Source of the DNA: Mucilaginibacter sp. MD40
Lineage (GTDB): Bacteria; Bacteroidota; Bacteroidia; Sphingobacteriales; Sphingobacteriaceae
Direction: 5' to 3'
Assembly (NCBI RefSeq): GCF_002288635.1
Contig: NZ_NRSW01000001.1
Span: forward strand, 2,685,852 to 2,749,851
Length of the DNA stretch: 64,000 nt
Within the stretch, counting starts at the first letter, position 1. Each line of letters starts with the position of its first letter. Under the pieces are notes generated by a model. The model ran no database searches. It was given only the letters and a program-made list of their open reading frames with translations, and had not been told where the DNA came from. The position numbers and the translations under genes were made by a program. Positions 55,309 to 63,320 of the stretch are shown piece by piece.

Positions 55309-56706
55309 TTACAGTTCAACATTTCCTTCAGCTTGCGGGCCAAGCTCTCCCTCCCACTTACTTACAACCGCAGTAGCCATAGCGTTACCTAAAACGTTGG
55401 TTGCAGAACGCCCCATATCCAAAAGCGGGTCGATACCGATCAATAGCGCCAAGCCGGCTTCTGGAATATTGAACATAGCTACGGTACCTGCAATAACCAC
55501 CAGTGAGGCGCGCGGCACACCGGCTATACCTTTACTGGTAAGCATAAGTACCAACAGCATTGATAATTGCTGTTGAAATGAAAGATGGATGTTATAAGAT
55601 TGCGCAAGAAAAAGCGACGCAAAGGTCATATACATCATGGATCCATCAAGGTTAAACGAGTAGCCCAATGGCAGCACGAAACTTACAATTTTATCTTTAC
55701 AGCCAAAGCGCTCAAGCTCTAACAATACTTTTGGATAAGCAGCCTCACTGGTAGAGGTACTAAAGGCAATCAGTATGGCATCTTTTATCCTGCTGATCAG
55801 GTTAAACACTCTGCCCTTCAACACGAAAAACCCTGCTAACACGATCACCAGCCACAATAATAGTAACGAGAAATAGAACTCGCCGATAAAAATTGCATAA
55901 GTGGACAAGATGCCCAGCCCCTGTTTAGCTATGATGGCAGTAATGGCACCAAAAACCGCCAGCGGTGCCAGTTGCATTACATAACCGGTTATTTTCAATA
56001 TCACATGTGCAATAGCATCCAATGCCTTTACAACAACATCACCCTTTTCGCCAATGGCAGCCGTAGCTACCCCGAAGAACAGCGCAAATACCACTATCTG
56101 CAATATCTCATTATTGGCCATAGCCTCAACAAAACTTTTGGGGAAAACGTGGCCAATAAAATCACGCAGTGACAAGGCAGTCTTTTGTATCCCGGTAGAC
56201 AGGTGGCTATCAGGTAATGGCAAATGCATGGCCTCGCCCGGGCGAAAGAAGTTTACCAGCATCATACCTAAAAGTAATGATACCAGTGTGGCACTTAAAA
56301 ACCATAAAAGAGTCTTACCACCTATCCTGCCCACAGCTTTAATATCGCCAACTTTAGCAACTCCCACCACCAGGGTAGTAAATACCAAGGGTGCTACGAT
56401 CATTTTTATCAGCCGCAGAAAAACATCGCTAAGAATAGTAAATATTTCCAGTTTGTCTTCTCGTACTTTATCAGCATCCTTACGGATAGTAGCCTGTACG
56501 GCACGTTCTTTCTTTAATGCTTTAAAATTTGCAGTGGAAGTATCTTTGGCAACAGCTATTTGCTCATCCAATGTTTTTATATTTACCTCAGCAGCGCTTA
56601 TCTTGGTATTAATGTTGTTAATAACGGTAGCATTATAAGTATAGCCGGCTATAATGCCCAGCACCAAAGCTATAAAAATGTATAGGGTGAGTTTGCTCTT
56701 CTGCAT
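55309..56706 (-). CDS. Dicarboxylate/amino acid:cation symporter (DAACS)
   Basis: 465 residues of the GltP/DctA fold. AFSTSTSEAAYPKVLLE (HP1 serine-rich tip), SFVLPLGYSFNLDGSMMYM (TM7 cation site) and TSKGIAGVPRASLV (HP2) are all visible. Between TM1 and TM2 is a charged coiled-coil-like insertion of about 70 residues, common in Bacteroidota members. Substrate (glutamate, aspartate or C4-dicarboxylate) cannot be told. Confidence 0.94.
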   Translation of the reverse strand: MQKSKLTLYIFIALVLGIIAGYTYNATVINNINTKISAAEVNIKTLDEQIAVAKDTSTANFKALKKERAVQATIRKDADKVREDKLEIFTILSDVFLRLIKMIVAPLVFTTLVVGVAKVGDIKAVGRIGGKTLLWFLSATLVSLLLGMMLVNFFRPGEAMHLPLPDSHLSTGIQKTALSLRDFIGHVFPKSFVEAMANNEILQIVVFALFFGVATAAIGEKGDVVVKALDAIAHVILKITGYVMQLAPLAVFGAITAIIAKQGLGILSTYAIFIGEFYFSLLLLWLVIVLAGFFVLKGRVFNLISRIKDAILIAFSTSTSEAAYPKVLLELERFGCKDKIVSFVLPLGYSFNLDGSMMYMTFASLFLAQSYNIHLSFQQQLSMLLVLMLTSKGIAGVPRASLVVIAGTVAMFNIPEAGLALLIGIDPLLDMGRSATNVLGNAMATAVVSKWEGELGPQAEGNVEL

Positions 56707-56753
56707 TTGATAATTGTGCGCAAAAATAGGAAAATAAAGCTTAAGGTTAAGGA

Positions 56754-57281
56754 TTGAGTATTAGTACCTACGGATTACAGCAAATTAAGAAAGAATTACA
56801 ACACCTCCCCGCAGAACAATTAGCGGAATTATGTTTACGCCTCACCCGCTACAAAAAGGAAAACAAGGAGCTATTAGCTTACCTGCTTTTTGAAGCACAT
56901 AATGAACAGGATTTTATTGAAAATGTAAAAGCAGAGGCCGGTTTTATGTTTAGCCAATTGCCTGTACAACCTTATTTCACAGCCAAGGGCCTGCGCAAGA
57001 TCTTAAAAATGCTTACCAAATACATCAAATTTATCGGTAACAAAACCGCTGAGGTTGAATTGCTTTTAAATTTTTGCAAAAATTACATGCAGTATGTAGT
57101 TAAGCAAACTTCGCATAAACCTATAAGGTTAATTTTAACACGCCAAATAGACAAGATCAAAACTTTGTTAAGCAAACTACACGAAGATCTGCAGTATGAT
57201 TACGTGAACGACTATGAGCAATTGATTGCCGATGCGGATGGCAAATACGCATGGTTCAGCAAAAAAATTTACGAGTTGTAA
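56754..57281 (+). CDS. Hypothetical helical protein
   Basis: 175 residues, soluble, rich in Leu, Lys and Glu, with heptad-like helices. Start is TTG (MSISTYGLQQIKKEL), preceded by an AAGGTTAAGGA purine stretch. No recognised domain. It precedes the ECF sigma factor and membrane partner closely (46 bases to the proposed sigma start), so it may be part of that regulatory unit. Confidence 0.75.
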   Translation: MSISTYGLQQIKKELQHLPAEQLAELCLRLTRYKKENKELLAYLLFEAHNEQDFIENVKAEAGFMFSQLPVQPYFTAKGLRKILKMLTKYIKFIGNKTAEVELLLNFCKNYMQYVVKQTSHKPIRLILTRQIDKIKTLLSKLHEDLQYDYVNDYEQLIADADGKYAWFSKKIYEL

Positions 57282-57326
57282 CTTTTAGTGCTTTACTTTG
57301 TCAAACCATTAAAAACTAACCAGCAG

Positions 57327-57827
57327 GTGGCAGAAAACAACGAAGAAGCTTTCAGGCGAATATATGAGGCCAATTCAAAAAAGATCTTCCATTTATGCTA
57401 TGGATACACGGGCGATGACGATGCCGCGAATGATCTGTTGCAGGAAACTTTTCTAAAAGTTTGGCAAAATCTGCACAAATTTCGCAACCAGGCATTGATC
57501 TCAACCTGGATATATCGTATAGCTGTAAACACCTGTTTAACCTATTTAAGATCAGAGAAACGCCAGGCTAAAGACGAAATAACCCCTCAGCTTGCTGAAA
57601 CCAAACGAGAGGAATTTTCTGAAAAAAATGAGCAGGTTGCTTTGCTTTACAAGTGTATCTCTAAGCTGGAAGAATCAGAAAGAATTATTATTACGCTGGT
57701 GCTTGATGAAGTGCCATATCCCGAAATTGCCGAGGTTTCGGGCATATCAGAGGGGAATTTGAGAGTGAAGATTCATCGTATTAAACAAAAACTGACAGAG
57801 TTATATAATCATTATGAAAGACTTTGA
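57327..57827 (+). CDS. ECF-type RNA polymerase sigma factor
   Basis: 166 residues from the GTG at 57327. Region 2 (NDLLQETFLKVWQNLHKFR, STWIYRIAVNTCLTYLRS) and region 4 (SKLEESERIIITLVLDEVPYPEIAEVSGIS) are present; no region 1 or 3. A GTG at 57288 would add 13 residues, but these lie across a -7-like TTACTTTG. The 3' end overlaps the next gene by 14 bases. Target promoters unknown. Confidence 0.9.
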   Translation: MAENNEEAFRRIYEANSKKIFHLCYGYTGDDDAANDLLQETFLKVWQNLHKFRNQALISTWIYRIAVNTCLTYLRSEKRQAKDEITPQLAETKREEFSEKNEQVALLYKCISKLEESERIIITLVLDEVPYPEIAEVSGISEGNLRVKIHRIKQKLTELYNHYERL

Positions 57828-58404
57828 TCACTTAATGTCGGTTTGGCAGGCACAGCCGCCCAAAGAGCACCTTTCTGTTGATGAGGTAGTTAAACAGGTA
57901 AAGAAAGGCATACGCAGTTTTACTACGCGTTTATATTGGGGTATAGTAGCCATGATAGGTACCGTAGCGGCAGCTTTTATACTCATGTTTTTTATGGCAT
58001 TTAAATCTCCCGCTACTACCTTAGGTATTTTGATCATACTGGTAGCCATGGCCATGTATTTATATATTATGGTGAGGCATTATCATATGCTTAATAAGCA
58101 TGACCTTACTCAAAACCCAACAGATTATCTCGACAGCCTTAAACAATATCAAAAAGACCGTTCGCGTACAGTAAGCTGGTTCTATTATATATATATACTG
58201 TTATTAAGCGCCGGGCTGGCTATGTATTTTGTTGAAGTGCTGGAAACAGCATCGGTTGGCTTTAAAATAACAACGTATGGCTTAACCGCAATTTGGTTCC
58301 TTTTCACTACGTTCTACATAAAACCGCGAATGTTAAAAAATGAGGAAGAAAAACTCAATCTGATGATTGACAGGTTGGAACGACTACAGCAACAATTTGA
58401 TTGA
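57814..58404 (+). CDS. Membrane protein, probable anti-sigma partner
   Basis: 196 residues. A cytoplasmic N-terminal stretch (MKDFDHLMSVWQAQPPKEHL) like short anti-sigma domains, four membrane helices, and a C-terminal coiled-coil-like tail. It overlaps the sigma factor gene by 14 bases, the usual arrangement for a cognate anti-sigma factor; no ZAS zinc motif is present, so the identification rests on context. Confidence 0.75.
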   Translation: MKDFDHLMSVWQAQPPKEHLSVDEVVKQVKKGIRSFTTRLYWGIVAMIGTVAAAFILMFFMAFKSPATTLGILIILVAMAMYLYIMVRHYHMLNKHDLTQNPTDYLDSLKQYQKDRSRTVSWFYYIYILLLSAGLAMYFVEVLETASVGFKITTYGLTAIWFLFTTFYIKPRMLKNEEEKLNLMIDRLERLQQQFD

Positions 58405-58919
58405 TGGCCGTTACATTAAAGCGTGTTGACTTAACCGAAGCAGAACAATTGCTTGCCCTTAGGCAACAAACTTTTTTTGATGCTTTTGCTGCACAAAACG
58501 ATCCGGTGCATATGCAGGCTTATGCGGAAAAGGTCTTCACAATTGAGAACACCATTGCCGAACTTTCAAACCCTGAATCTGAAATCTACTTCGCGTTGGT
58601 AGATAACGAAGTTGCAGGTTACGTTAAACTAAACTTTAATGATGCCCAAACAGAGCCTCAAGGCTCAGAGGCTTTGGAACTGGAACGCATTTATGTACTG
58701 GAGAAATTCCAGGGGCAAAAAATTGGTAAATACCTGATGGACTATGCCATTAACAAAGCCATCGAAACCAACAAAAAATATATTTGGTTAGGCGTTTGGG
58801 AGCATAACCAAAAGGCGCTTGCGTTTTACCACAGCAAAGGGTTCGTGGTATTTGGTAGCCATCCTTTTAAGCTTGGTACTGATAACCAGAACGACCTTTT
58901 AATGAAGAAGCTGCTATAA
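58404..58919 (+). CDS. GNAT family N-acetyltransferase
   Basis: 171 residues. Acetyl-CoA site motif ELERIYVLEKFQGQKIGKYLMDYAI followed by GVWEHNQKALAFYHSKGFVV. ATG 58404 shares a base with the stop of the preceding gene, so the upstream TTG is rejected. Acceptor unknown. The 3' end overlaps convergent GIY-YIG gene by 53 bases. Confidence 0.9.
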   Translation: MAVTLKRVDLTEAEQLLALRQQTFFDAFAAQNDPVHMQAYAEKVFTIENTIAELSNPESEIYFALVDNEVAGYVKLNFNDAQTEPQGSEALELERIYVLEKFQGQKIGKYLMDYAINKAIETNKKYIWLGVWEHNQKALAFYHSKGFVVFGSHPFKLGTDNQNDLLMKKLL

Positions 58920-59271
58920 AAGAACTATTCAACAAAGTGGTATTCTTTCTGATATAAGCCGCAGGTCTTATTCTTTGCGCACTTTCATATTTAAGTCCTG
59001 CTGTAAGGTCAATCCAGTCTGTGTTTACAGCACGTATCATTTTTTCTTTTTGCGGGCGTGTATAGGTACTTACAGTTTTAAAACGTTCCAGGGCTTGTTC
59101 TTCTGTATTGATCTCTTCGAAATATACTAATCTATTTAGCTGTTGTGCGCTATCAAAAAATAAGGTAGGCATATCGCTGTAAAACTTAATGGTTTTTAAA
59201 AGATCTGTGCACATTCCCACATGTAAATTCTTACGATTTCTGTCTGTTATGATATATACGAACCTCTTCAT
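58867..59271 (-). CDS. GIY-YIG domain protein
   Basis: 134 residues. FVYIITDRNRKNLHVGMCTDLLKTI is the GIY-YIG strand pair with GIY changed to VYI and YIG to HVG; the downstream Arg/Tyr and Glu of the active nuclease cannot be confirmed, so activity is uncertain. Single-domain members of this type are widespread. Convergent overlap with the GNAT gene; divergent from the XRE-S24 regulator across an 85-base palindrome-bearing gap. Confidence 0.85.
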   Translation of the reverse strand: MKRFVYIITDRNRKNLHVGMCTDLLKTIKFYSDMPTLFFDSAQQLNRLVYFEEINTEEQALERFKTVSTYTRPQKEKMIRAVNTDWIDLTAGLKYESAQRIRPAAYIRKNTTLLNSSFIAASSLKGRSGYQYQA

Positions 59272-59300
59272 TTGATAAAAAAATTTGCTGTTTGAAATTT

Positions 59301-59346
59301 AATTGCTAACTTTATGAGCATAAAATTACTAAACATTTTAGCAATT
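59301..59346. promoter_or_regulatory. Nested palindromes, candidate operator of the XRE-S24 regulator
   Basis: Outer inverted repeat AATTGCTAA (59301-59309) and TTAGCAATT (59338-59346), 9 of 9 bases complementary; inner TTTATG-AG-CATAAA (59311-59324). They fill the divergent gap before the HTH-S24 gene and suggest autoregulation and co-control of the GIY-YIG gene. Confidence 0.55.
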
Positions 59347-59356
59347 CCAAATTTTT

Positions 59357-60136
59357 ATGTCAAAAATTTCATCAAATATTAAATTTCTTAGGAAAAAGAA
59401 AGGGTTAACACAACAGCAATTTGCCGATCAGGTTGGCATAAAACGCTCATTAGTAGGCGCATACGAGGAAGAACGCGCTGAACCCAAATATGAATTACTA
59501 AAACAATTAGCAATATTTTTTGACATATCAATTGATGATTTTATCAACGAAACCATTGATGAAAAATGGGCGCCCAAACCTAAAGGAAACCCGGCAAACC
59601 TAAGAGTGTTAAGTATTTCTGTTGATAAAGACGATAATGAAAACATTGAGCTGGTACCCATGAAGGCAAGCGCCGGCTACCTAAATGGTTATGCCGACCC
59701 TGAATTTGTTGCGCAGCTTCCTAAGTTTTATCTGCCCATGTTTAAACAGGGCACTTACAGGGCATTTGAGATAAAGGGCGATTCAATGCTACCCCTTCAC
59801 TCTGGCAGCATAATTATTGGTGAGTACCAGGAAAACTGGGCCGATGTAAAAGTTGGCGAAACATATGTTTTTATAACGAAAAGCGATGGCGTAGTATACA
59901 AACGCGCGGGCAACAAATATAAGGAAGGCAGAAAAATTAAGTTAATATCAGACAATCCAGTTTACGAACCTTATGAAATTGATGCTGAGGACCTGCTTGA
60001 GGTTTGGAAAGCAAAAGCTTACATTTCAACACATTTACCGCAACCAACACCCGAGCCAACTATGGAAAGCTTAACCTCTATGATGGCGCAAATGCAGCGG
60101 TCAATAGCCAATCTTAATAAAAAGGACGTCAACTAA
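59357..60136 (+). CDS. XRE-family S24 (LexA/CI-like) transcriptional regulator
   Basis: 259 residues. N-terminal HTH (NIKFLRKKKGLTQQQFADQ, then SLVGAYEEERAEPKYE), linker with an Ala-Gly cleavage-type site in KASAGYLNGY, and an S24 domain with the Ser of GDSMLPLHSGS and the Lys of GVVYKRA. All autoproteolysis residues seem present. Such proteins repress prophage or stress genes; no prophage is adjacent. Palindromes in the promoter gap suggest autoregulation. Confidence 0.92.
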   Translation: MSKISSNIKFLRKKKGLTQQQFADQVGIKRSLVGAYEEERAEPKYELLKQLAIFFDISIDDFINETIDEKWAPKPKGNPANLRVLSISVDKDDNENIELVPMKASAGYLNGYADPEFVAQLPKFYLPMFKQGTYRAFEIKGDSMLPLHSGSIIIGEYQENWADVKVGETYVFITKSDGVVYKRAGNKYKEGRKIKLISDNPVYEPYEIDAEDLLEVWKAKAYISTHLPQPTPEPTMESLTSMMAQMQRSIANLNKKDVN

Positions 60137-60235
60137 CCAACCTGGCAACAAATAAGTTACATTGTGCTGCGTTAAACTACTGGTAGCTATATTTATCTTA
60201 CATATCATTAAAAACTAAAAAATCAATTAGAAGAA

Positions 60236-60580
60236 ATGAAAAAGATGATGATGATCTGCCTGTTTGTGTTAGGGATAACCGCTGTAGGCCATGCGCAAAA
60301 CCGCATGAGGATGAGTCCTGAAGAACGTGTTAAGCAAATGAAAGAGCAACTGAAGCTGACCGACGATCAGACAGCAAAAATCACGGCTATTTACCAGGCC
60401 CAGGCTAAATCTTTTGATAGCCTGCGCAATGCCGGTGGCGATTTCAGAAGCCAGATGCGCCCCATGATGCAAGCTACTAATGATAAGGTAAAAGCGATAT
60501 TAACACCTGAGCAGGTTGAAGCATGGCAGAAATGGATGCAGGAAATGCGTGCCCAACGCCAGGGTGGCAGTGGCAGATAA
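60236..60580 (+). CDS. Spy/CpxP-like periplasmic protein
   Basis: 114 residues. Signal peptide MKKMMMICLFVLGITAVGHA-Q, then two LTxxQ-type motifs (LKLTDDQTAKI, ILTPEQVEAW) in a helical Met/Arg-rich domain, ending in a GGSGR tail. Resembles Spy/CpxP envelope chaperone family; a structural role similar to zinc-resistance proteins is also possible. Function inferred only. Confidence 0.85.
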   Translation: MKKMMMICLFVLGITAVGHAQNRMRMSPEERVKQMKEQLKLTDDQTAKITAIYQAQAKSFDSLRNAGGDFRSQMRPMMQATNDKVKAILTPEQVEAWQKWMQEMRAQRQGGSGR

Positions 60581-60613
60581 TGCTAAAACCATCAAATTAA
60601 AATAAATTAAATT

Positions 60614-60638
60614 AAGCGGCCTTGGTGCCGCTTTTTTA
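60614..60638 (+). terminator. Terminator after the Spy-like gene
   Basis: AAGCGGC/GCCGCTT 7-bp stem, 6-base loop, then TTTTT. Confidence 0.75.
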
Positions 60639-60661
60639 TTTTAGCCTCAAATTTAAATCGT

Positions 60662-61774
60662 TTGTCAAAAGCGCTAACATATATAAAATCAAAACTGGAT
60701 CAACGCGCCGACGCGGGGTCTTTGCGTGCGCTTAAACCTGAAAATGATTTAATAGACTTTTGCTCTAACGACTACCTGGGGTTCGCGCGGTCTGCAGAGC
60801 TGAAGGAGCTTATTAAAAAAGAAACAGCTACCCAACATTCGCTAAATGGCTCAACAGGCTCGCGTTTAATATCAGGTAATCTAAAATACACTGAAGCGCT
60901 TGAACGTCACATTGCAGTTTTTCACAATGCCGGGGCCTCATTACTTTTTAATTCCGGTTATGACGCTAATGTGGGGCTGTTCTCTTCGCTTCCCCAAAAA
61001 GGTGATACCATTATTCATGATGAGTTGATACACGCTTCAATAATTGATGGGGCACGTTTAAGTTTGGCTAACCGCTACAGCTTTAAACATAATGATCTTG
61101 AAAGCCTCGAAGCAAAACTAAAAGCAGCGAAAGGAAATTGCTATGTAGTTGTGGAAAGCGTTTACTCCATGGATGGCGATGAGCCACCGTTACAGCAAAT
61201 TGTTAAATTAACAACAAAATACGATGCCAACTTGATTGTTGATGAAGCACACGCTATTGGCCTGTACCCTAACGGTTTATTGTGCCATCTGGGTTTACAG
61301 GATAAGGTTTTTGCGCGTGTAGTTACATTTGGTAAAGCGCTGGGCGTGCATGGAGCCGTTGTGTTAGGTAGTGATCTGCTGCGTAACTACCTAATCAATT
61401 TTGCACGCTCATTCATTTACACAACCGCAGCTTCGTTCCATCAGGTGGCAACTATTAAAATGGCTTATGAATTATTAAACCGTTCAGAAGCAACAGTACA
61501 ACTTTTGAAAGCCAACATAGCTTTGTTTAAAAAGCATATTTATGCACCTACGCTTATAGAAAGTAATAGTGCCATACAATGCATAATTTTAGGTGATAAC
61601 AATAAGGCAAAAGCGGTGGCGACACATTTACAAAACGCAGGTTTTGATGTACGGGCAATCATGAGCCCTACCGTGGCCATTGGCGCAGAGCGAATACGCA
61701 TTTGTCTGCATGCGTTTAATACTCCTGATGAGATTATCAAGCTTACATCGGCTATAAATACTTTAATAATATGA
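60662..61774 (+). CDS. bioF: 8-amino-7-oxononanoate synthase
   Basis: 370 residues, alpha-oxoamine synthase fold. FCSNDYLGFA, NGSTGSRLISG, VDEAHAIG and PLP-lysine motif TFGKALGVHGA are clear. It condenses pimeloyl thioester with alanine in biotin synthesis. The start is TTG at 60662 (MSKALTYIKSK); no early ATG. It overlaps bioD by 4 bases (ATGA). bioB is 54 kb away. Confidence 0.95.
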   Translation: MSKALTYIKSKLDQRADAGSLRALKPENDLIDFCSNDYLGFARSAELKELIKKETATQHSLNGSTGSRLISGNLKYTEALERHIAVFHNAGASLLFNSGYDANVGLFSSLPQKGDTIIHDELIHASIIDGARLSLANRYSFKHNDLESLEAKLKAAKGNCYVVVESVYSMDGDEPPLQQIVKLTTKYDANLIVDEAHAIGLYPNGLLCHLGLQDKVFARVVTFGKALGVHGAVVLGSDLLRNYLINFARSFIYTTAASFHQVATIKMAYELLNRSEATVQLLKANIALFKKHIYAPTLIESNSAIQCIILGDNNKAKAVATHLQNAGFDVRAIMSPTVAIGAERIRICLHAFNTPDEIIKLTSAINTLII

Positions 61775-62382
61775 GCAATAGTATATTTGTTACCGGTATT
61801 GGCACCGGCATAGGTAAGACATTAATCTCTGCTATTTTAGTGGAGAAATTAAAAGCCGATTACTGGAAACCTATACAATCCGGTGATCTTCATGATTCTG
61901 ACACTTTAAAAGTGCAAAGCCTGGTGAGTAATGATAAAACTGTTTTTCATCAGGAGGCTTATCGTTTAACACAACCTTATTCGCCACATAAATCGGCGGC
62001 CTTGGATGGAATTGTTATTGATGAGCAAACAATTATAGCACCTCAGACAGAAAACAACTTGGTAATTGAAGGTGCAGGTGGTTTAATGGTGCCGCTAAAC
62101 GATAATACCCTGATTATTGATTTGATAAAGCAACTGGAAGCAGAAGTAATTTTAGTTTCTCAAAATTATCTGGGCAGTATCAATCACACTTTACTATCTG
62201 TTGAAGCTTTAAGGAACAGGAATATCGGGCTAAGAGGTATTATTTTCAATGGTGAACAAAATACATCTACGGAAGATTATATCATCAACTATACTGGCTT
62301 ACCACATCTTGGACGGGTACCGGTTTTAGAGGCCATTAACAAACAAACAATTATTGAAGCTGGTTCCTATATTTCGTTATAA
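61771..62382 (+). CDS. bioD: Dethiobiotin synthase
   Basis: 203 residues. P-loop FVTGIGTGIGKTLISAIL, KPIQSGD, EGAGGLMVPL are diagnostic. It closes the ureido ring of dethiobiotin, the substrate of BioB. Translationally coupled to bioF (4-base overlap). No bioA gene is adjacent, so the aminotransferase step is encoded elsewhere. Confidence 0.95.
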   Translation: MSNSIFVTGIGTGIGKTLISAILVEKLKADYWKPIQSGDLHDSDTLKVQSLVSNDKTVFHQEAYRLTQPYSPHKSAALDGIVIDEQTIIAPQTENNLVIEGAGGLMVPLNDNTLIIDLIKQLEAEVILVSQNYLGSINHTLLSVEALRNRNIGLRGIIFNGEQNTSTEDYIINYTGLPHLGRVPVLEAINKQTIIEAGSYISL

Positions 62383-62405
62383 TTTCAGGAAGTTTGTGTA
62401 AACTA

Positions 62406-63299
62406 ATGAGCATGAAAAACATTACAGTTATCGGATCGGGTACTATGGGTAACGGCATTGCGCATACGTTCGCGCAAAATGGTTTTAACGTATCGCTTGT
62501 TGATATTAACGAGGCTGCTTTGCAAAAAGCCCTGCAAACCATTGCCGGTAATCTTGATCGCCAGATAAAAAAAGGGACTATAGACGAGGTAGTTAAAACC
62601 GCTACCCTTGCCAATATCAAAACTTATACGGATTTAGCAAAAGGTGCTGCCCATGCGGATCTTGTGGTAGAGGCCGCAACCGAAAATCGCGATATAAAGT
62701 TGAAACTCTTTAAGCAGCTAAGCGAAGTTTGCAACCCTGAAACCATTCTGGCATCAAACACCTCATCCATATCGATAACTGAAATAGCCGCGGCTACCAG
62801 TAATCCCGCCAATGTAATTGGTATGCACTTTATGAACCCGGTACCTGTGATGAAACTGGTTGAAGTGATACGCAGCTATACAACAACAGATGAGGTGACC
62901 AAAACGATAATGGATCTTTCTCGGCAGTTGAGCAAAGACCCGGTTGAGGTGAATGATTATCCTGGCTTTGTAGCCAATCGTATCTTGATGCCAATGATAA
63001 ACGAAGCTATCTACACCTTATTTGAAGGAGTGGCAGGTGTAAATGAGATAGACACCGTTATGAAACTCGGCATGGCGCATCCGATGGGCCCGCTCCAACT
63101 GGCCGACTTTATTGGACTGGATGTATGCCTTGCCATATTAAAAGTGCTACATAATGGCTTTGGAAACCCTAAATATGCACCTTGTCCTCTTTTAGTAAAT
63201 ATGGTCACCGCCGGCCATCTTGGTGTTAAAAGCGGAAGCGGCTTTTATAAATACACCGCAGGTAGCAAGGAGTTGGTAGTGGCCGATAAATTTTTATAA
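62406..63299 (+). CDS. 3-hydroxybutyryl-CoA dehydrogenase
   Basis: 297 residues from MSMKNITVIG (a TTG four codons earlier is unlikely). NAD site GSGTMGNGIAHTFAQNG, catalytic region NTSSISITEIA, MHFMNPVPVMKLVEVI and YPGFVANRILMPMINEA. It oxidises or reduces the 3-hydroxyacyl-CoA/3-oxoacyl-CoA pair with C4 preference. Same strand as bioFD with a 23-base gap, possibly co-transcribed. Convergent with mutS. Confidence 0.93.
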   Translation: MSMKNITVIGSGTMGNGIAHTFAQNGFNVSLVDINEAALQKALQTIAGNLDRQIKKGTIDEVVKTATLANIKTYTDLAKGAAHADLVVEAATENRDIKLKLFKQLSEVCNPETILASNTSSISITEIAAATSNPANVIGMHFMNPVPVMKLVEVIRSYTTTDEVTKTIMDLSRQLSKDPVEVNDYPGFVANRILMPMINEAIYTLFEGVAGVNEIDTVMKLGMAHPMGPLQLADFIGLDVCLAILKVLHNGFGNPKYAPCPLLVNMVTAGHLGVKSGSGFYKYTAGSKELVVADKFL

Positions 63300-63320
63300 A
63301 ATTTATCGACTATTTCAATA

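Noticed and set aside
56054..56638. 194-codon plus-strand frame opposite the DAACS symporter
   Set aside because: Antisense shadow of a well-supported gene; sequence is repetitive Ser/Thr/Ile-type as expected from reversed membrane codons.
59357..60136. Prophage repressor marking an integrated phage
   Set aside because: No phage structural, replication or integrase genes on either side.
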